Assembly (NCBI GenBank): GCA_024959975.1
Contig: JANXFM010000105.1
Coordinates: forward strand, 1 to 8,787
Direction of reading: 5' to 3'
From: Flavobacteriales bacterium
GTDB lineage: Bacteria > Bacteroidota > Bacteroidia > Flavobacteriales > UBA7430
DNA length: 8,787 nucleotides
A model generated the notes under the pieces. It saw only the letters and a list, made by a program, of their open reading frames with translations. It was not told the DNA's origin and did not search any database. The position numbers and the translations under genes are program-made. Of this stretch, positions 1-6,868 are shown one piece after another (the first letter of the stretch is position 1; each line of letters begins with the position of its first letter).

Positions 1-14
1 AGTAAAAATAATAT

Positions 15-641
15 ATGACCTATTTATTTTTTTTATCAGCCTATTTAATTGGAGCTATTCCCAGTTCTGTCTGGATTGGGAAAAGATTTTATAATATTGA
101 TATTCGCGAACATGGAAGTGGTAATGCCGGGGCAACCAACACCTTAAGAATTCTAGGAAAAAGAGCGGGATTTATCGTTTTATTCATTGATATTTTTAAA
201 GCCTGGTTTGCAACAGAAGTCCTTAGTAATCTAGCAAACAATCAATCGATAGAATATATGTTGGCCATGGGTCTGGTTGCTGTATTAGGACATATTTTCC
301 CTATATATATTGGATTTAGAGGAGGAAAAGGAATTGCCAGTTTATTAGGTGTAATCATTGCCATTCATCCCTTAGCTTCACTATTTTCGGTCCTTGTATT
401 TCTTATCAGCTTAATCAAAAGTCGATTTGTTTCATTAAGCTCAATTCTTGCAGCCTGCTCTTTCCCTCTTAGCATACTTTATTACTTCAAAAGTGAAAGT
501 AATTCTTTAATCATATTCTCTTTTATGGTAGCAATTTTAGTCATCTTCACTCATAAAAAGAACATTGAAAGACTCTTCAAAAAAGAAGAATCCAAAGTAA
601 ATCTTCCTAAGAAAATTTTCAAGAGAAAACCGAAAAAATAA
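15..641 (+). CDS. plsY: PlsY, acyl-phosphate:glycerol-3-phosphate acyltransferase
   Basis: This inner-membrane enzyme transfers an acyl group from acyl-phosphate to the sn-1 position of glycerol-3-phosphate, giving lysophosphatidate, the first committed step of phospholipid synthesis in most bacteria. The 208-residue product has the normal family length and is hydrophobic throughout, with several membrane helices. The conserved cytoplasmic motifs are visible: GAIPSSVWIGK at residues 13-23, GSGNAGATNTLR at 34-45, GFRGGKGIAS around 100-109, and HKKNIERL at 180-187, which matches the third motif (H-x-x-NI-x-RL). The C-terminal tail of about 20 residues is very basic and probably cytoplasmic. The ATG at 15 gives the expected N-terminus directly ahead of the first helix, and there is no Shine-Dalgarno sequence in the 14 bases available. 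Any promoter or upstream partner is outside the window. Identification is secure from the motifs. Confidence 0.96.
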   Translation: MTYLFFLSAYLIGAIPSSVWIGKRFYNIDIREHGSGNAGATNTLRILGKRAGFIVLFIDIFKAWFATEVLSNLANNQSIEYMLAMGLVAVLGHIFPIYIGFRGGKGIASLLGVIIAIHPLASLFSVLVFLISLIKSRFVSLSSILAACSFPLSILYYFKSESNSLIIFSFMVAILVIFTHKKNIERLFKKEESKVNLPKKIFKRKPKK

Positions 642-724
642 AATGAATTCGGTTATTAAATAATCTAAATTTTAAGTTCCACAAAATAGCTGCTTTTTCT
701 AAATGAAAACTCATTTAAAAAAGG

Positions 725-754
725 TTGAATTAATCAAAAGCTTTTCTATATTTG
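725..754 (+). promoter_or_regulatory. Bacteroidota-type promoter of tRNA-Arg
   Basis: TATATTTG at 747-754 is an exact match to the Bacteroidota -7 consensus TAnnTTTG. TTG at 725-727 fits the -33 element with 19 bases between them, inside the usual range. Transcription would start about 5-8 bases after the -7 element, some 15 bases before the mature tRNA. This is the only promoter in the window with both elements convincing. Confidence 0.75.
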
Positions 755-775
755 CACGCGTATTACAAAAAAAAT

Positions 776-849
776 GGCCCCGTAGCTCAACTGGATAGAG
801 TATCACACTACGAATGTGACGGTTGCAGGTTCGAATCTTGCCGGGGTCA
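776..849 (+). tRNA. tRNA-Arg (anticodon ACG)
   Basis: A complete cloverleaf can be folded by hand. The acceptor stem is 776-782 with 842-848 (one G-U pair) and the discriminator base is A849. The D stem is 785-788 with 798-801. The anticodon stem 803-807 pairs perfectly with 815-819 around the seven-base loop CTACGAA. The T stem is 825-829 with 837-841, with a TTCGAAT loop. The anticodon at 810-812 is ACG, so the tRNA is for arginine. A34 is normally edited to inosine by TadA, allowing CGU, CGC and CGA to be read. The 3' CCA is not encoded (CGA follows A849) and must be added by CCA-transferase. The gene has its own promoter and terminator. Confidence 0.97.
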
Positions 850-854
850 CGAAT

Positions 855-888
855 AAAAAAAGCTCACTGAAAAGTGGGCTTTTTTTTT
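855..888 (+). terminator. Intrinsic terminator after tRNA-Arg
   Basis: The sequence AGCTCACT (861-868), a GAAA tetraloop (869-872) and AGTGGGCT (873-880) form an 8-bp stem with one G-T pair. It is followed by eight T and preceded by a run of A that can extend the stem. It lies immediately after the tRNA and ends its transcript. Confidence 0.92.
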
Positions 889-1054
889 ATTAATGATTTC
901 CCTGAAAGCTGTCATACTATCCTGCGTTCATGAAGTTGCTTGAAACGAAGTAAAGCCCCATCAAGGAAACAATCCATACTAACCTACTTACTAAAATACT
1001 TTATACTGACTACTGAAAGCTGATTAACAAATCGTTTTATAATTTTTGAAAAAT

Positions 1055-1062
1055 TATCTTTA
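1055..1062 (+). promoter_or_regulatory. Possible -7 element of the nhaC-family gene
   Basis: TATCTTTA matches TAnnTTTG at all but the last base and sits 17 bases before the ATG at 1080. A leader of only about 10 bases would result. No clear TTG -33 element is found 19-21 bases upstream, where the sequence is T-rich, so this is tentative. The rest of the gap between the tRNA terminator and this gene shows nothing recognisable. Confidence 0.4.
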
Positions 1063-1079
1063 CGCAGCTATAAATAAAA

Positions 1080-2516
1080 ATGATGCATAAAATAAAACCA
1101 CTTTCTCTTGGTATTGCACTTTTACCAATCCTCTTTTTAATCTCTTTATTATCATTAAACGTATACTATTACGGTAATGATTCTCTTTCGGGATCAAATC
1201 AAATGGCTTTATTGCTCTCTGCAGCATTCTGTGCAGTTTTAGCAGGTAAAAGAGGTACAACTTGGTCAACCATATTAGAAGGTATTAAAAGTAGTATTTC
1301 TGAAGCGCTCCCTGCCCTATTAATTCTTTTGCTTATTGGGGCATTAGCTGGCACCTGGCTCATCAGTGGCATCGTCCCTGCTATGATTTATTATGGTCTG
1401 CAAATCGTAAACCCAACCTATTTTTTAATTGCAGCTTGCATAGTAAGTGCTATTATCTCTATGGCTACGGGTAGTTCCTGGTCTACCATTGCAACCATAG
1501 GTGTAGCGCTTTTAGGAATAGGTAAGGCTTTAGGCATGTCTGAAGCTATGGTTGCCGGAGCAGTTATTTCCGGAGCTTATTTTGGAGATAAAATGTCTCC
1601 ATTATCAGATACAACCAACCTTGCTCCTGCTATGGCCGGAACGGATCTGGTTACACACATACGTTATATGATTTATACAACGGTTCCCTCAATTATAATC
1701 ACATTGATCCTATTTCTCTTTTTGGGCTTAAACCTGGAATCGCAAAGTTCTGCAAACGACATTAACACCATTCTTACAGCAATAGAATCAAAATTTACTA
1801 TTTCGCCCTGGTTGTTTATTGTTCCCGCTGCTGTACTATTTTTAATCGTAAAAAAAGTGCCGGCAATTCCTGCACTTTTTGTGGGTACATTGCTTGCTGG
1901 CTTTGCAGCTATCATATTTCAGCCCGAAATCATCACTGAACTTGGTGCCGGCAATAATTACTTTCAGGCTTCATTTATTACGCTTATGAATGCGATGTCC
2001 GGAGAAGTAAGTATTGTAACTGAAAACGCTATGATAAACAACTTACTTACTACGGGAGGTATGTTTGGAATGCTAAATACGGTATGGTTAATTATATGTG
2101 CCATGTGTTTTGGTGGTGCTATGGGAGCCTCCGGTTTTTTACATAAATTATCTTCTTCATTAATGAAAATGGCCACCAATACAGCCTCTTTGGTCGCAAC
2201 AACTACAGGTACCTGTATTTTCTTTAATGTCACGGCTTCAGATCAATATTTAGCGATTATAGTTCCCGGTAAGATGTTTGCAGAATCATACAAAGACAAA
2301 GGCTTAGCTCCCGAAAACCTCAGTAGAACGCTCGAAGATTCAGGGACGGTAACGTCAGTATTAATACCCTGGAATACTTGTGGTGCTACTCAAGCCAGCG
2401 TATTAGGAGTCTCGACCTTAACCTATTTACCTTTTTGTTTCTTTAACATCATTAGCCCGTTTATGACCCTGCTCTATGCTATTATTGGAATAAAAATTCG
2501 AAAAATTAAAACTTAA
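1080..2516 (+). CDS. nhaC: NhaC-family Na+/H+ antiporter
   Basis: This is a polytopic inner-membrane transporter of the NhaC type (Na_H_antiporter domain). Such proteins exchange cytoplasmic Na+ for external protons, although some relatives carry organic acids or amino acids. The 478 residues contain about 10-12 hydrophobic helices. Recognisable family motifs are MATGSSWSTIATIG from residue 128, YFGDKMSPLSDTTN at 167-180, NVTASDQYLAIIVPGKMF from 383, and the C-terminal DSGTVTSVLIPWNTCG at 430-445. The paired polar loops around D170, D177, D388 and D430 are those usually conserved in the family. Two consecutive ATG codons (1080 and 1083) could both serve as start, and the choice changes the protein by one residue. 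The gene is monocistronic or at most co-transcribed with the small gene 62 bases downstream; no strong terminator lies between. The family is sure, but the exact ion and substrate specificity cannot be read from sequence. Confidence 0.92.
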   Translation: MMHKIKPLSLGIALLPILFLISLLSLNVYYYGNDSLSGSNQMALLLSAAFCAVLAGKRGTTWSTILEGIKSSISEALPALLILLLIGALAGTWLISGIVPAMIYYGLQIVNPTYFLIAACIVSAIISMATGSSWSTIATIGVALLGIGKALGMSEAMVAGAVISGAYFGDKMSPLSDTTNLAPAMAGTDLVTHIRYMIYTTVPSIIITLILFLFLGLNLESQSSANDINTILTAIESKFTISPWLFIVPAAVLFLIVKKVPAIPALFVGTLLAGFAAIIFQPEIITELGAGNNYFQASFITLMNAMSGEVSIVTENAMINNLLTTGGMFGMLNTVWLIICAMCFGGAMGASGFLHKLSSSLMKMATNTASLVATTTGTCIFFNVTASDQYLAIIVPGKMFAESYKDKGLAPENLSRTLEDSGTVTSVLIPWNTCGATQASVLGVSTLTYLPFCFFNIISPFMTLLYAIIGIKIRKIKT

Positions 2517-2554
2517 TTCCTTCATTTTTTCTTTAGCAATTCTATTTGCTTAAC

Positions 2555-2562
2555 TAAATTTG
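2555..2562 (+). promoter_or_regulatory. -7 promoter element before the TPR-like gene
   Basis: TAAATTTG is an exact TAnnTTTG match, 16 bases before the ATG at 2579. The expected -33 region is T-rich but lacks a clean TTG. Activity from here would give a leader of about 10 bases. Confidence 0.5.
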
Positions 2563-2578
2563 TAAAAAAATACTCCCT

Positions 2579-3091
2579 ATGTACAACAAAGAAATAAAGA
2601 TCATACTTTCTCTGGCAATACTTTCAGCCAGTGTTTACCTGTTTAACGAAGGCGAAATTGGTTACGGTATCGTAGTCCTGCTCATTATGGGTTTGGTGAT
2701 ATTAAGTATTTTTAAAAATGAACGTATACTAAAAGCTTTTTATCATCTCAGAAAGAATGATATGCAAAAAGCCGGAAAGACCTTGAGTAAAATCAAACAT
2801 CCTGAAAAACTGATAAAGTCGCAGGAAGCTTATTTCTACTACCTTAATGGTTTGGTGCTTTCTCAAACACAAATGAATCAAGCTGAGAAGCTCTTTAAAA
2901 AAGCGCTTTCGGTTGGTTTAAGAAGTGATACGGATAAAGCTGTTGCAAAATTAAATTTGGCAGGCCTTGCCCTATCGCGTAGAAGAAAGAGAGAAGCAAC
3001 AACATTGCTCACGGAGGTGAAAAAGTTAGACAAACACAATATGCTGGATGATCAGGTAAAAATGATGAAACAGCAATTGAAAAGAATCTAA
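2579..3091 (+). CDS. Small membrane protein with TPR-like repeats
   Basis: The 170-residue product has two predicted membrane helices near the N-terminus (about 6-22 and 27-45). They are followed by a soluble helical part with TPR-like periodicity: about 47-72, about 81-114 with the signature G-L...A-x-x-x-F-x-x-A-L, and about 118-151. With both termini on the same side, the TPR part is probably cytoplasmic. TPR repeats bind partner proteins, but no catalytic motif is present and the partner is unknown. I recall similar two-helix TPR proteins upstream of mutL in flavobacterial genomes, but no function has been assigned that I know of. A TAnnTTTG element precedes the gene and a strong terminator follows directly, so it is probably expressed separately from the mutL cluster. 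The start ATG at 2579 places the first helix at the N-terminus as expected. Confidence 0.85.
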   Translation: MYNKEIKIILSLAILSASVYLFNEGEIGYGIVVLLIMGLVILSIFKNERILKAFYHLRKNDMQKAGKTLSKIKHPEKLIKSQEAYFYYLNGLVLSQTQMNQAEKLFKKALSVGLRSDTDKAVAKLNLAGLALSRRRKREATTLLTEVKKLDKHNMLDDQVKMMKQQLKRI

Positions 3092-3095
3092 AGAA

Positions 3096-3121
3096 AGCAG
3101 CCCCCGGGCTGCTATTTTTTT
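3096..3121 (+). terminator. Intrinsic terminator after the TPR-like gene
   Basis: AGCAGCC (3096-3102) pairs with GGCTGCT (3107-3113) around a CCCG loop, giving a GC-rich 7-bp stem. A single A and seven T (3115-3121) follow. It begins 4 bases after the TAA at 3091. It separates this gene from the mutL cluster. Confidence 0.92.
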
Positions 3122-3133
3122 GAATTAATATTC

Positions 3134-3141
3134 TATTTTTG
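3134..3141 (+). promoter_or_regulatory. Likely -7 element of the mutL cluster
   Basis: TATTTTTG is an exact TAnnTTTG match, located between the upstream terminator and the first gene of the cluster. It ends only 7 bases before the ATG at 3149, so the transcript would start at or very near that codon. The -33 position falls in the terminator's 3' arm and has no TTG, so recognition may depend on the -7 element alone. Confidence 0.55.
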
Positions 3142-3148
3142 ATTGTTA

Positions 3149-3415
3149 ATGAAAGCACCAAAATTACCATCGTTTTTTAAAACGCCAAAGCACAAGCAAT
3201 TTGAAATGCCCGTCCGATATTACGACGAACGCAAAGAGCGCATTCAAAAAGCCAGAAATAAGGCCGAAAAGAAACAAAGTGGTAATGTAGAAAAAGGTCG
3301 TTTTAGCAGCTCTTGGAAAAAAAGATCAACAATGGGAAGTGGTACTTCTTCAGTACGCATTGCCATCATTATAGTTATTCTTTGTCTGATTGCTTATTGG
3401 ATATTAAAATTTTAA
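3149..3415 (+). CDS. Small basic tail-anchored protein upstream of mutL
   Basis: The product has 88 residues. About 65 polar, strongly basic residues come first, including the motif F-x-x-P-V-R-Y-Y-D-E-R at about 18-28 and a Lys/Arg-rich stretch to about residue 60. A single hydrophobic segment (about 70-86) then ends two residues from the C-terminus, the layout of a tail-anchored membrane protein facing the cytoplasm. I recall similar small proteins with a PRYYDE-like motif and C-terminal helix beside mutL in flavobacteria. They are sometimes labelled riboflavin synthase subunit beta, apparently because of the neighbouring ribH, and nothing here resembles a riboflavin synthase. A TTG at 3143 is in frame, but the ATG at 3149 is preferred. 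The stop is 3 bases before mutL and in the same frame, so the two are probably translated together. The function is unknown. Confidence 0.8.
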   Translation: MKAPKLPSFFKTPKHKQFEMPVRYYDERKERIQKARNKAEKKQSGNVEKGRFSSSWKKRSTMGSGTSSVRIAIIIVILCLIAYWILKF

Positions 3416-3418
3416 AGA

Positions 3419-5272
3419 TTGATTACACTACTACCAGATCACGTTGCCAATCAAATTGCTGCCGGTGAAGTCGTTCAAAGACCTGCTTCGGCCGTAAAAG
3501 AATTAATGGAAAATGCCATTGATGCTAAGGCTACGGACATAAAACTCATTATTAAAGATTCCGGTAAAACCCTAATCCGGGTGATTGATAATGGTAGCGG
3601 AATGAATGAAGTAGATGCCAGAATGTGTTTTGAGCGTCATGCGACCTCCAAAATATCCACCGCAGATGATTTGTTTACTTTAAAAACAAAAGGGTTTAGA
3701 GGCGAAGCACTGGCTTCTATTGCTGCCATTGCTCAGGTAGAACTAAAAACAAAAAAAGAAGATGCTGAATTGGGAATTCAACTTACCATTGAAGGTTCCG
3801 AATTTAAATCACAGGAAGCTTGTACCTGCCCAAATGGAACGTCATTTTCAATTAAGAACATCTTCTTTAATGTTCCTGCCCGACGTAACTTTTTGAAGTC
3901 TGACCGGGCTGAATACAAGTACATACTGGATGAATTTATCAGAATTGCTCTGGCTCATCCCGGGGTTGCTTTTTCCTTGATTAACAATGAAAAAGAACAA
4001 TACCAACTTCCTAAGGAAACACCACGTCAGCGTTTGGTAAGCCTTTTTGGGAAAAAGTACAATACGCGATTGGTGCCTGTAGAGGAAAAAACCGACATCG
4101 TCAATGTCAGCGGATTTATATGTAAACCGGAATTTGCGAAGAAATCAAGGGGAGAACAGTTCTTCTTTGTAAATGATCGATTCATAAAATCGCCTTATAT
4201 GAATCATGCCGTATCAAATGCCATGGAAGGTTTGTTACAAGGAGATCATCATCCTTCATACTTCCTGTTTCTGGAAATTGATCCCGCAAAGATTGACGTG
4301 AACATACACCCTACTAAAACAGAGATCAAATTTGAAGACGAACGTAGCATATATGCAATTCTACGCTCAGCTTTAAAACGTTCTTTAGGACAATACAATA
4401 TTGCTCCCAGCTTAGACTTTAGCTTAAACCCGGATTATCAGGTGCCCGTAACTTCAAAAGGAAAAACAATTAAAACGCCAACAATCGAAGTTGATCCTGA
4501 TTTCAATCCCTTTGAACAAGAGAAAGAAATAGGTAAAACTGCCCTGTCCGGAGGCTTTAGTTCTTCGAAAAGTTTTAGCTCACCTACGAAGTCTGCTAAA
4601 GGAAAGCATTGGGAAGCCCTATTTGAGGAAATTCAAGAGGATATGAATGCTGCCATTCCGGAATACGAATCGCAGCCACTAACCTTAGAAGCTGAATTTG
4701 AAATTGGAGAAAACAGATTTGCATTTCAACTGCAAAAAAGATTTATCCTGACCCAATTAAAATCGGGTATCCTCATCATCGACCAACAAAGGGCTCATGA
4801 AAGAGTTCTTTATGAGCAGTACTTTAAATCCTTACAAAATAACAGACCTTTAAGTCAGCAGTTATTATTCCCACAGGAAATTCATTTATCGCCTGGTGAT
4901 ATGGAGTTGTTTAAGGAGATTATGGAAGATGTTGAAGCCTTAGGTTTTGACTTTACTATTCCTGCAGATCATTGTTTAATGATCAATGGTGTTCCTTTTG
5001 AAACCAAAGCCGGTGAAGTAGATAAAATTATCGATTCTATGCTGGATTCGTATAAAAATGAAAGTGATGTCTGGAAAGCTGACAGTCAGAAATACATGGC
5101 CGGAAGTTTAGCTCAAAGCAACGCTGTCAAAACCGGGAAAACAATGGTCATAGAGGAAATAAATCAATTAATAGATGAATTGTTTGCCTGTGAATTGCCC
5201 TTTATATCGATACACAACAAACCCACAGCAATTATCTTAGAGATCAACGAACTTATTAAACGTTTTCAATAA
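3419..5272 (+). CDS. mutL: DNA mismatch repair protein MutL
   Basis: MutL is the ATP-driven matchmaker linking MutS mismatch recognition to downstream excision. The 617 residues have the standard layout. The N-terminal GHKL ATPase shows NQIAAGEVVQRPAS at about 11-24, catalytic E28 and Mg-binding N32 in KELMENAIDA, DNGSG at 57-61, ATSKI at 75-79 and GFRGEAL at 92-98. A linker of about 90 residues rich in Ser, Lys and Glu follows, then the C-terminal dimerisation domain from about 430. QQLLFP at 480-485 fits the beta-clamp-binding motif of MutL proteins. The endonuclease motif DQHA-x2-E-x4-E is altered to DQQRAHERVLYE at 455-466, and the CPHGRP-type metal motif reads SIHNKP at 597-602. The start is TTG at 3419: a stop lies two codons upstream, the next Met is residue 30 inside the ATPase motif, and TTG gives the normal N-terminus. 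The stop overlaps the next start in TAATG. Confidence 0.97.
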   Translation: MITLLPDHVANQIAAGEVVQRPASAVKELMENAIDAKATDIKLIIKDSGKTLIRVIDNGSGMNEVDARMCFERHATSKISTADDLFTLKTKGFRGEALASIAAIAQVELKTKKEDAELGIQLTIEGSEFKSQEACTCPNGTSFSIKNIFFNVPARRNFLKSDRAEYKYILDEFIRIALAHPGVAFSLINNEKEQYQLPKETPRQRLVSLFGKKYNTRLVPVEEKTDIVNVSGFICKPEFAKKSRGEQFFFVNDRFIKSPYMNHAVSNAMEGLLQGDHHPSYFLFLEIDPAKIDVNIHPTKTEIKFEDERSIYAILRSALKRSLGQYNIAPSLDFSLNPDYQVPVTSKGKTIKTPTIEVDPDFNPFEQEKEIGKTALSGGFSSSKSFSSPTKSAKGKHWEALFEEIQEDMNAAIPEYESQPLTLEAEFEIGENRFAFQLQKRFILTQLKSGILIIDQQRAHERVLYEQYFKSLQNNRPLSQQLLFPQEIHLSPGDMELFKEIMEDVEALGFDFTIPADHCLMINGVPFETKAGEVDKIIDSMLDSYKNESDVWKADSQKYMAGSLAQSNAVKTGKTMVIEEINQLIDELFACELPFISIHNKPTAIILEINELIKRFQ

Positions 5273-6003
5273 TGTACGCAGGAAGAGGTTTTTCAAACAT
5301 GCCCCTGGTGGTTAAGAATTTAATCATCATTAATGCCTTATTTTTTCTAGCTAGATTTACTTTGGGTCAACTTTTTCATTATGACCTAAATGAAACTTTG
5401 GGCTTATACTACTTTAAATCCCCTGAATTTAGTCCTTACCAAATCATATCATACATGTTTATGCACGGAGGGCTTTCTCACATATTCTTCAATATGTTTG
5501 CCTTGTGGATGTTTGGGACACAAATTGAAAATTTTTGGGGCCCAAAACGCTTTCTAAACTACTATTTAATTACGGGCTTTGGCGCAGCTTTCATTCACTA
5601 CCTAATCATTCATTTTCAGGTATCCGGACTTGAATCTCACTTCACCGCAGAACAAATATCCGGCATCATAAATAGTGGTACATTTGATGCTACAAGCCCT
5701 CTATTTAATAAAGCAAGATCATTATACAGCTTACACCACACCCCGGTAGTAGGTGCTTCCGGGGCTGTATTTGGATTGCTATTGGCTTATGGTATGACTT
5801 TCCCAAATCAAATTATTTACCTAAACTTACTCTTCCCTATCAAAGCAAAATACTTTGTCATTATTTATGGTTTACTGGAGTTTGTTATGGGTGTACAAAA
5901 CACTGCCGGCGACAATGTAGCTCACTTCGCCCATATCGGAGGCATGTTATTTGGCTTTATTTTGATTAAATACTGGAAGAAAAACGATCTTAATTTTTAT
6001 TAA
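5272..6003 (+). CDS. Rhomboid-family intramembrane serine protease 1
   Basis: This 243-residue protein belongs to the rhomboid family, proteases that cut substrates within or next to the membrane. The active-site elements are complete: H70-x-x-x-N74 in HIFFNMFALW for the oxyanion region, the nucleophile S163 in GASGAVFG, and the catalytic H221 in AHIGG (with H218 one turn before). About six membrane helices are apparent with no extra soluble domain. Residues about 116-160 form an unusually long loop between the third and fourth helices, on the face where the serine opens and so predicted periplasmic. The ATG at 5272 overlaps the mutL stop by one base, and the stop at 6001-6003 overlaps the next start in the same way, so translation is probably coupled. 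Natural substrates are unknown. The tandem arrangement with a second rhomboid behind mutL is one I recall in flavobacteria. Confidence 0.93.
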   Translation: MYAGRGFSNMPLVVKNLIIINALFFLARFTLGQLFHYDLNETLGLYYFKSPEFSPYQIISYMFMHGGLSHIFFNMFALWMFGTQIENFWGPKRFLNYYLITGFGAAFIHYLIIHFQVSGLESHFTAEQISGIINSGTFDATSPLFNKARSLYSLHHTPVVGASGAVFGLLLAYGMTFPNQIIYLNLLFPIKAKYFVIIYGLLEFVMGVQNTAGDNVAHFAHIGGMLFGFILIKYWKKNDLNFY

Positions 6004-6866
6004 TGCTCAAGGACTTAAAATACCGTTACAAGCGTGCAAATGCACTGCTTAAATTGATCTACATCAATGTAGCAGTATTTGTATTTTTTCAGATCCTGCA
6101 TACATCTTCTTTCCTGTTTCAAAGCTCCGGTATTGATCTAGTGTATTGGTTAGGCATGCCATCTGAACCGGTAGAACTCTTGTTTAAACCCTGGACAATC
6201 ATTAGCTATATGTTTACTCATACAGAGCTAATGCACATCCTATTCAATCTGATCTGGTTGTATTTCGCAGGACAAATATTCCTGCAATATTTCAATGCAA
6301 AAAAATTATACAACATCTACATTATGGGTGGATTAACAGGTGGGTTCACCTATCTGTTAGCTTATAATATGCTTCCGGCTTTTGCCAATCAAACAAGTCA
6401 ATTAATTGGAGCTTCTGCTTCTGTACTTGCCCTTTTATTTGCCGTGGCTACTTATGTGCCTAATTACAAGGTAAATCTAATTTTCCTGGGTGCGATACCT
6501 ATAAAATATCTAGCAATTGCTTCTGTATTTATTGATGTGATTAGTATCCCTAAAGGGAATGCCGGTGGGCACATCGCTCACTTAGGTGGGGCTTTGATTG
6601 GTGTACTTTTTATTCGTCAGTGGAAAAAAGGAAAAGACATTACTGTAAGTCTAGACAAACTTATAGACTCCTTTATAGGTATCTTTAAAAAGAAGCATCT
6701 GAAAACGGTACACAAAAAAACTAAAACGGATGATGAGTTTCGTTCTGACAAAGCTGAACGATCGGTAAAAATTGATGCTATTTTAGATAAGATTGCTAAA
6801 TCCGGATACGACAGCCTGACTGAAAAAGAAAAAGAATACTTATTTAAGAATAGTAAAAAAATGTAG
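6003..6866 (+). CDS. Rhomboid-family intramembrane serine protease 2 with C-terminal tail domain
   Basis: This second rhomboid-family protein has 287 residues. Catalytic elements are H78-x-x-x-N82 (HILFNLIW), nucleophile S138 in GASAS, and H193 in GGHIAHLGG, so it is predicted active. The GASGA motif of its neighbour is GASAS here, and the loop before the serine is short. After the last helix (about residue 205) comes a basic cytoplasmic tail. It ends in a conserved-looking helical segment of about 45 residues (243-287) containing AILDKIAKSGYDSLTEKEKE. I recall this segment as a recurring C-terminal domain of Bacteroidota rhomboids (DUF6576-like), absent from the first rhomboid. The ATG at 6003 overlaps the previous stop by one base. 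It diverges from its neighbour in sequence, so any duplication is old. Confidence 0.92.
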   Translation: MLKDLKYRYKRANALLKLIYINVAVFVFFQILHTSSFLFQSSGIDLVYWLGMPSEPVELLFKPWTIISYMFTHTELMHILFNLIWLYFAGQIFLQYFNAKKLYNIYIMGGLTGGFTYLLAYNMLPAFANQTSQLIGASASVLALLFAVATYVPNYKVNLIFLGAIPIKYLAIASVFIDVISIPKGNAGGHIAHLGGALIGVLFIRQWKKGKDITVSLDKLIDSFIGIFKKKHLKTVHKKTKTDDEFRSDKAERSVKIDAILDKIAKSGYDSLTEKEKEYLFKNSKKM

Positions 6867-6868
6867 GC

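Noticed and set aside
700..717. TAAATGA/TCATTTA hairpin after plsY
   Set aside because: It is an AT-rich 7-bp stem followed by A, not T, on the + strand, and no minus-strand gene ends here.
1060..1269. Minus-strand open frame of 69 codons
   Set aside because: It lies over the start of the antiporter gene, has no recognisable domain and is explained as a shadow of it.
1673..2233. Two minus-strand open frames of 80 and 89 codons
   Set aside because: Both fall inside the antiporter gene, whose family motifs are continuous through the region.
3143..3145. TTG as start of the small tail-anchored protein
   Set aside because: An ATG two codons later is better placed and would be preferred; a transcript starting from the nearby -7 element may not include the TTG.
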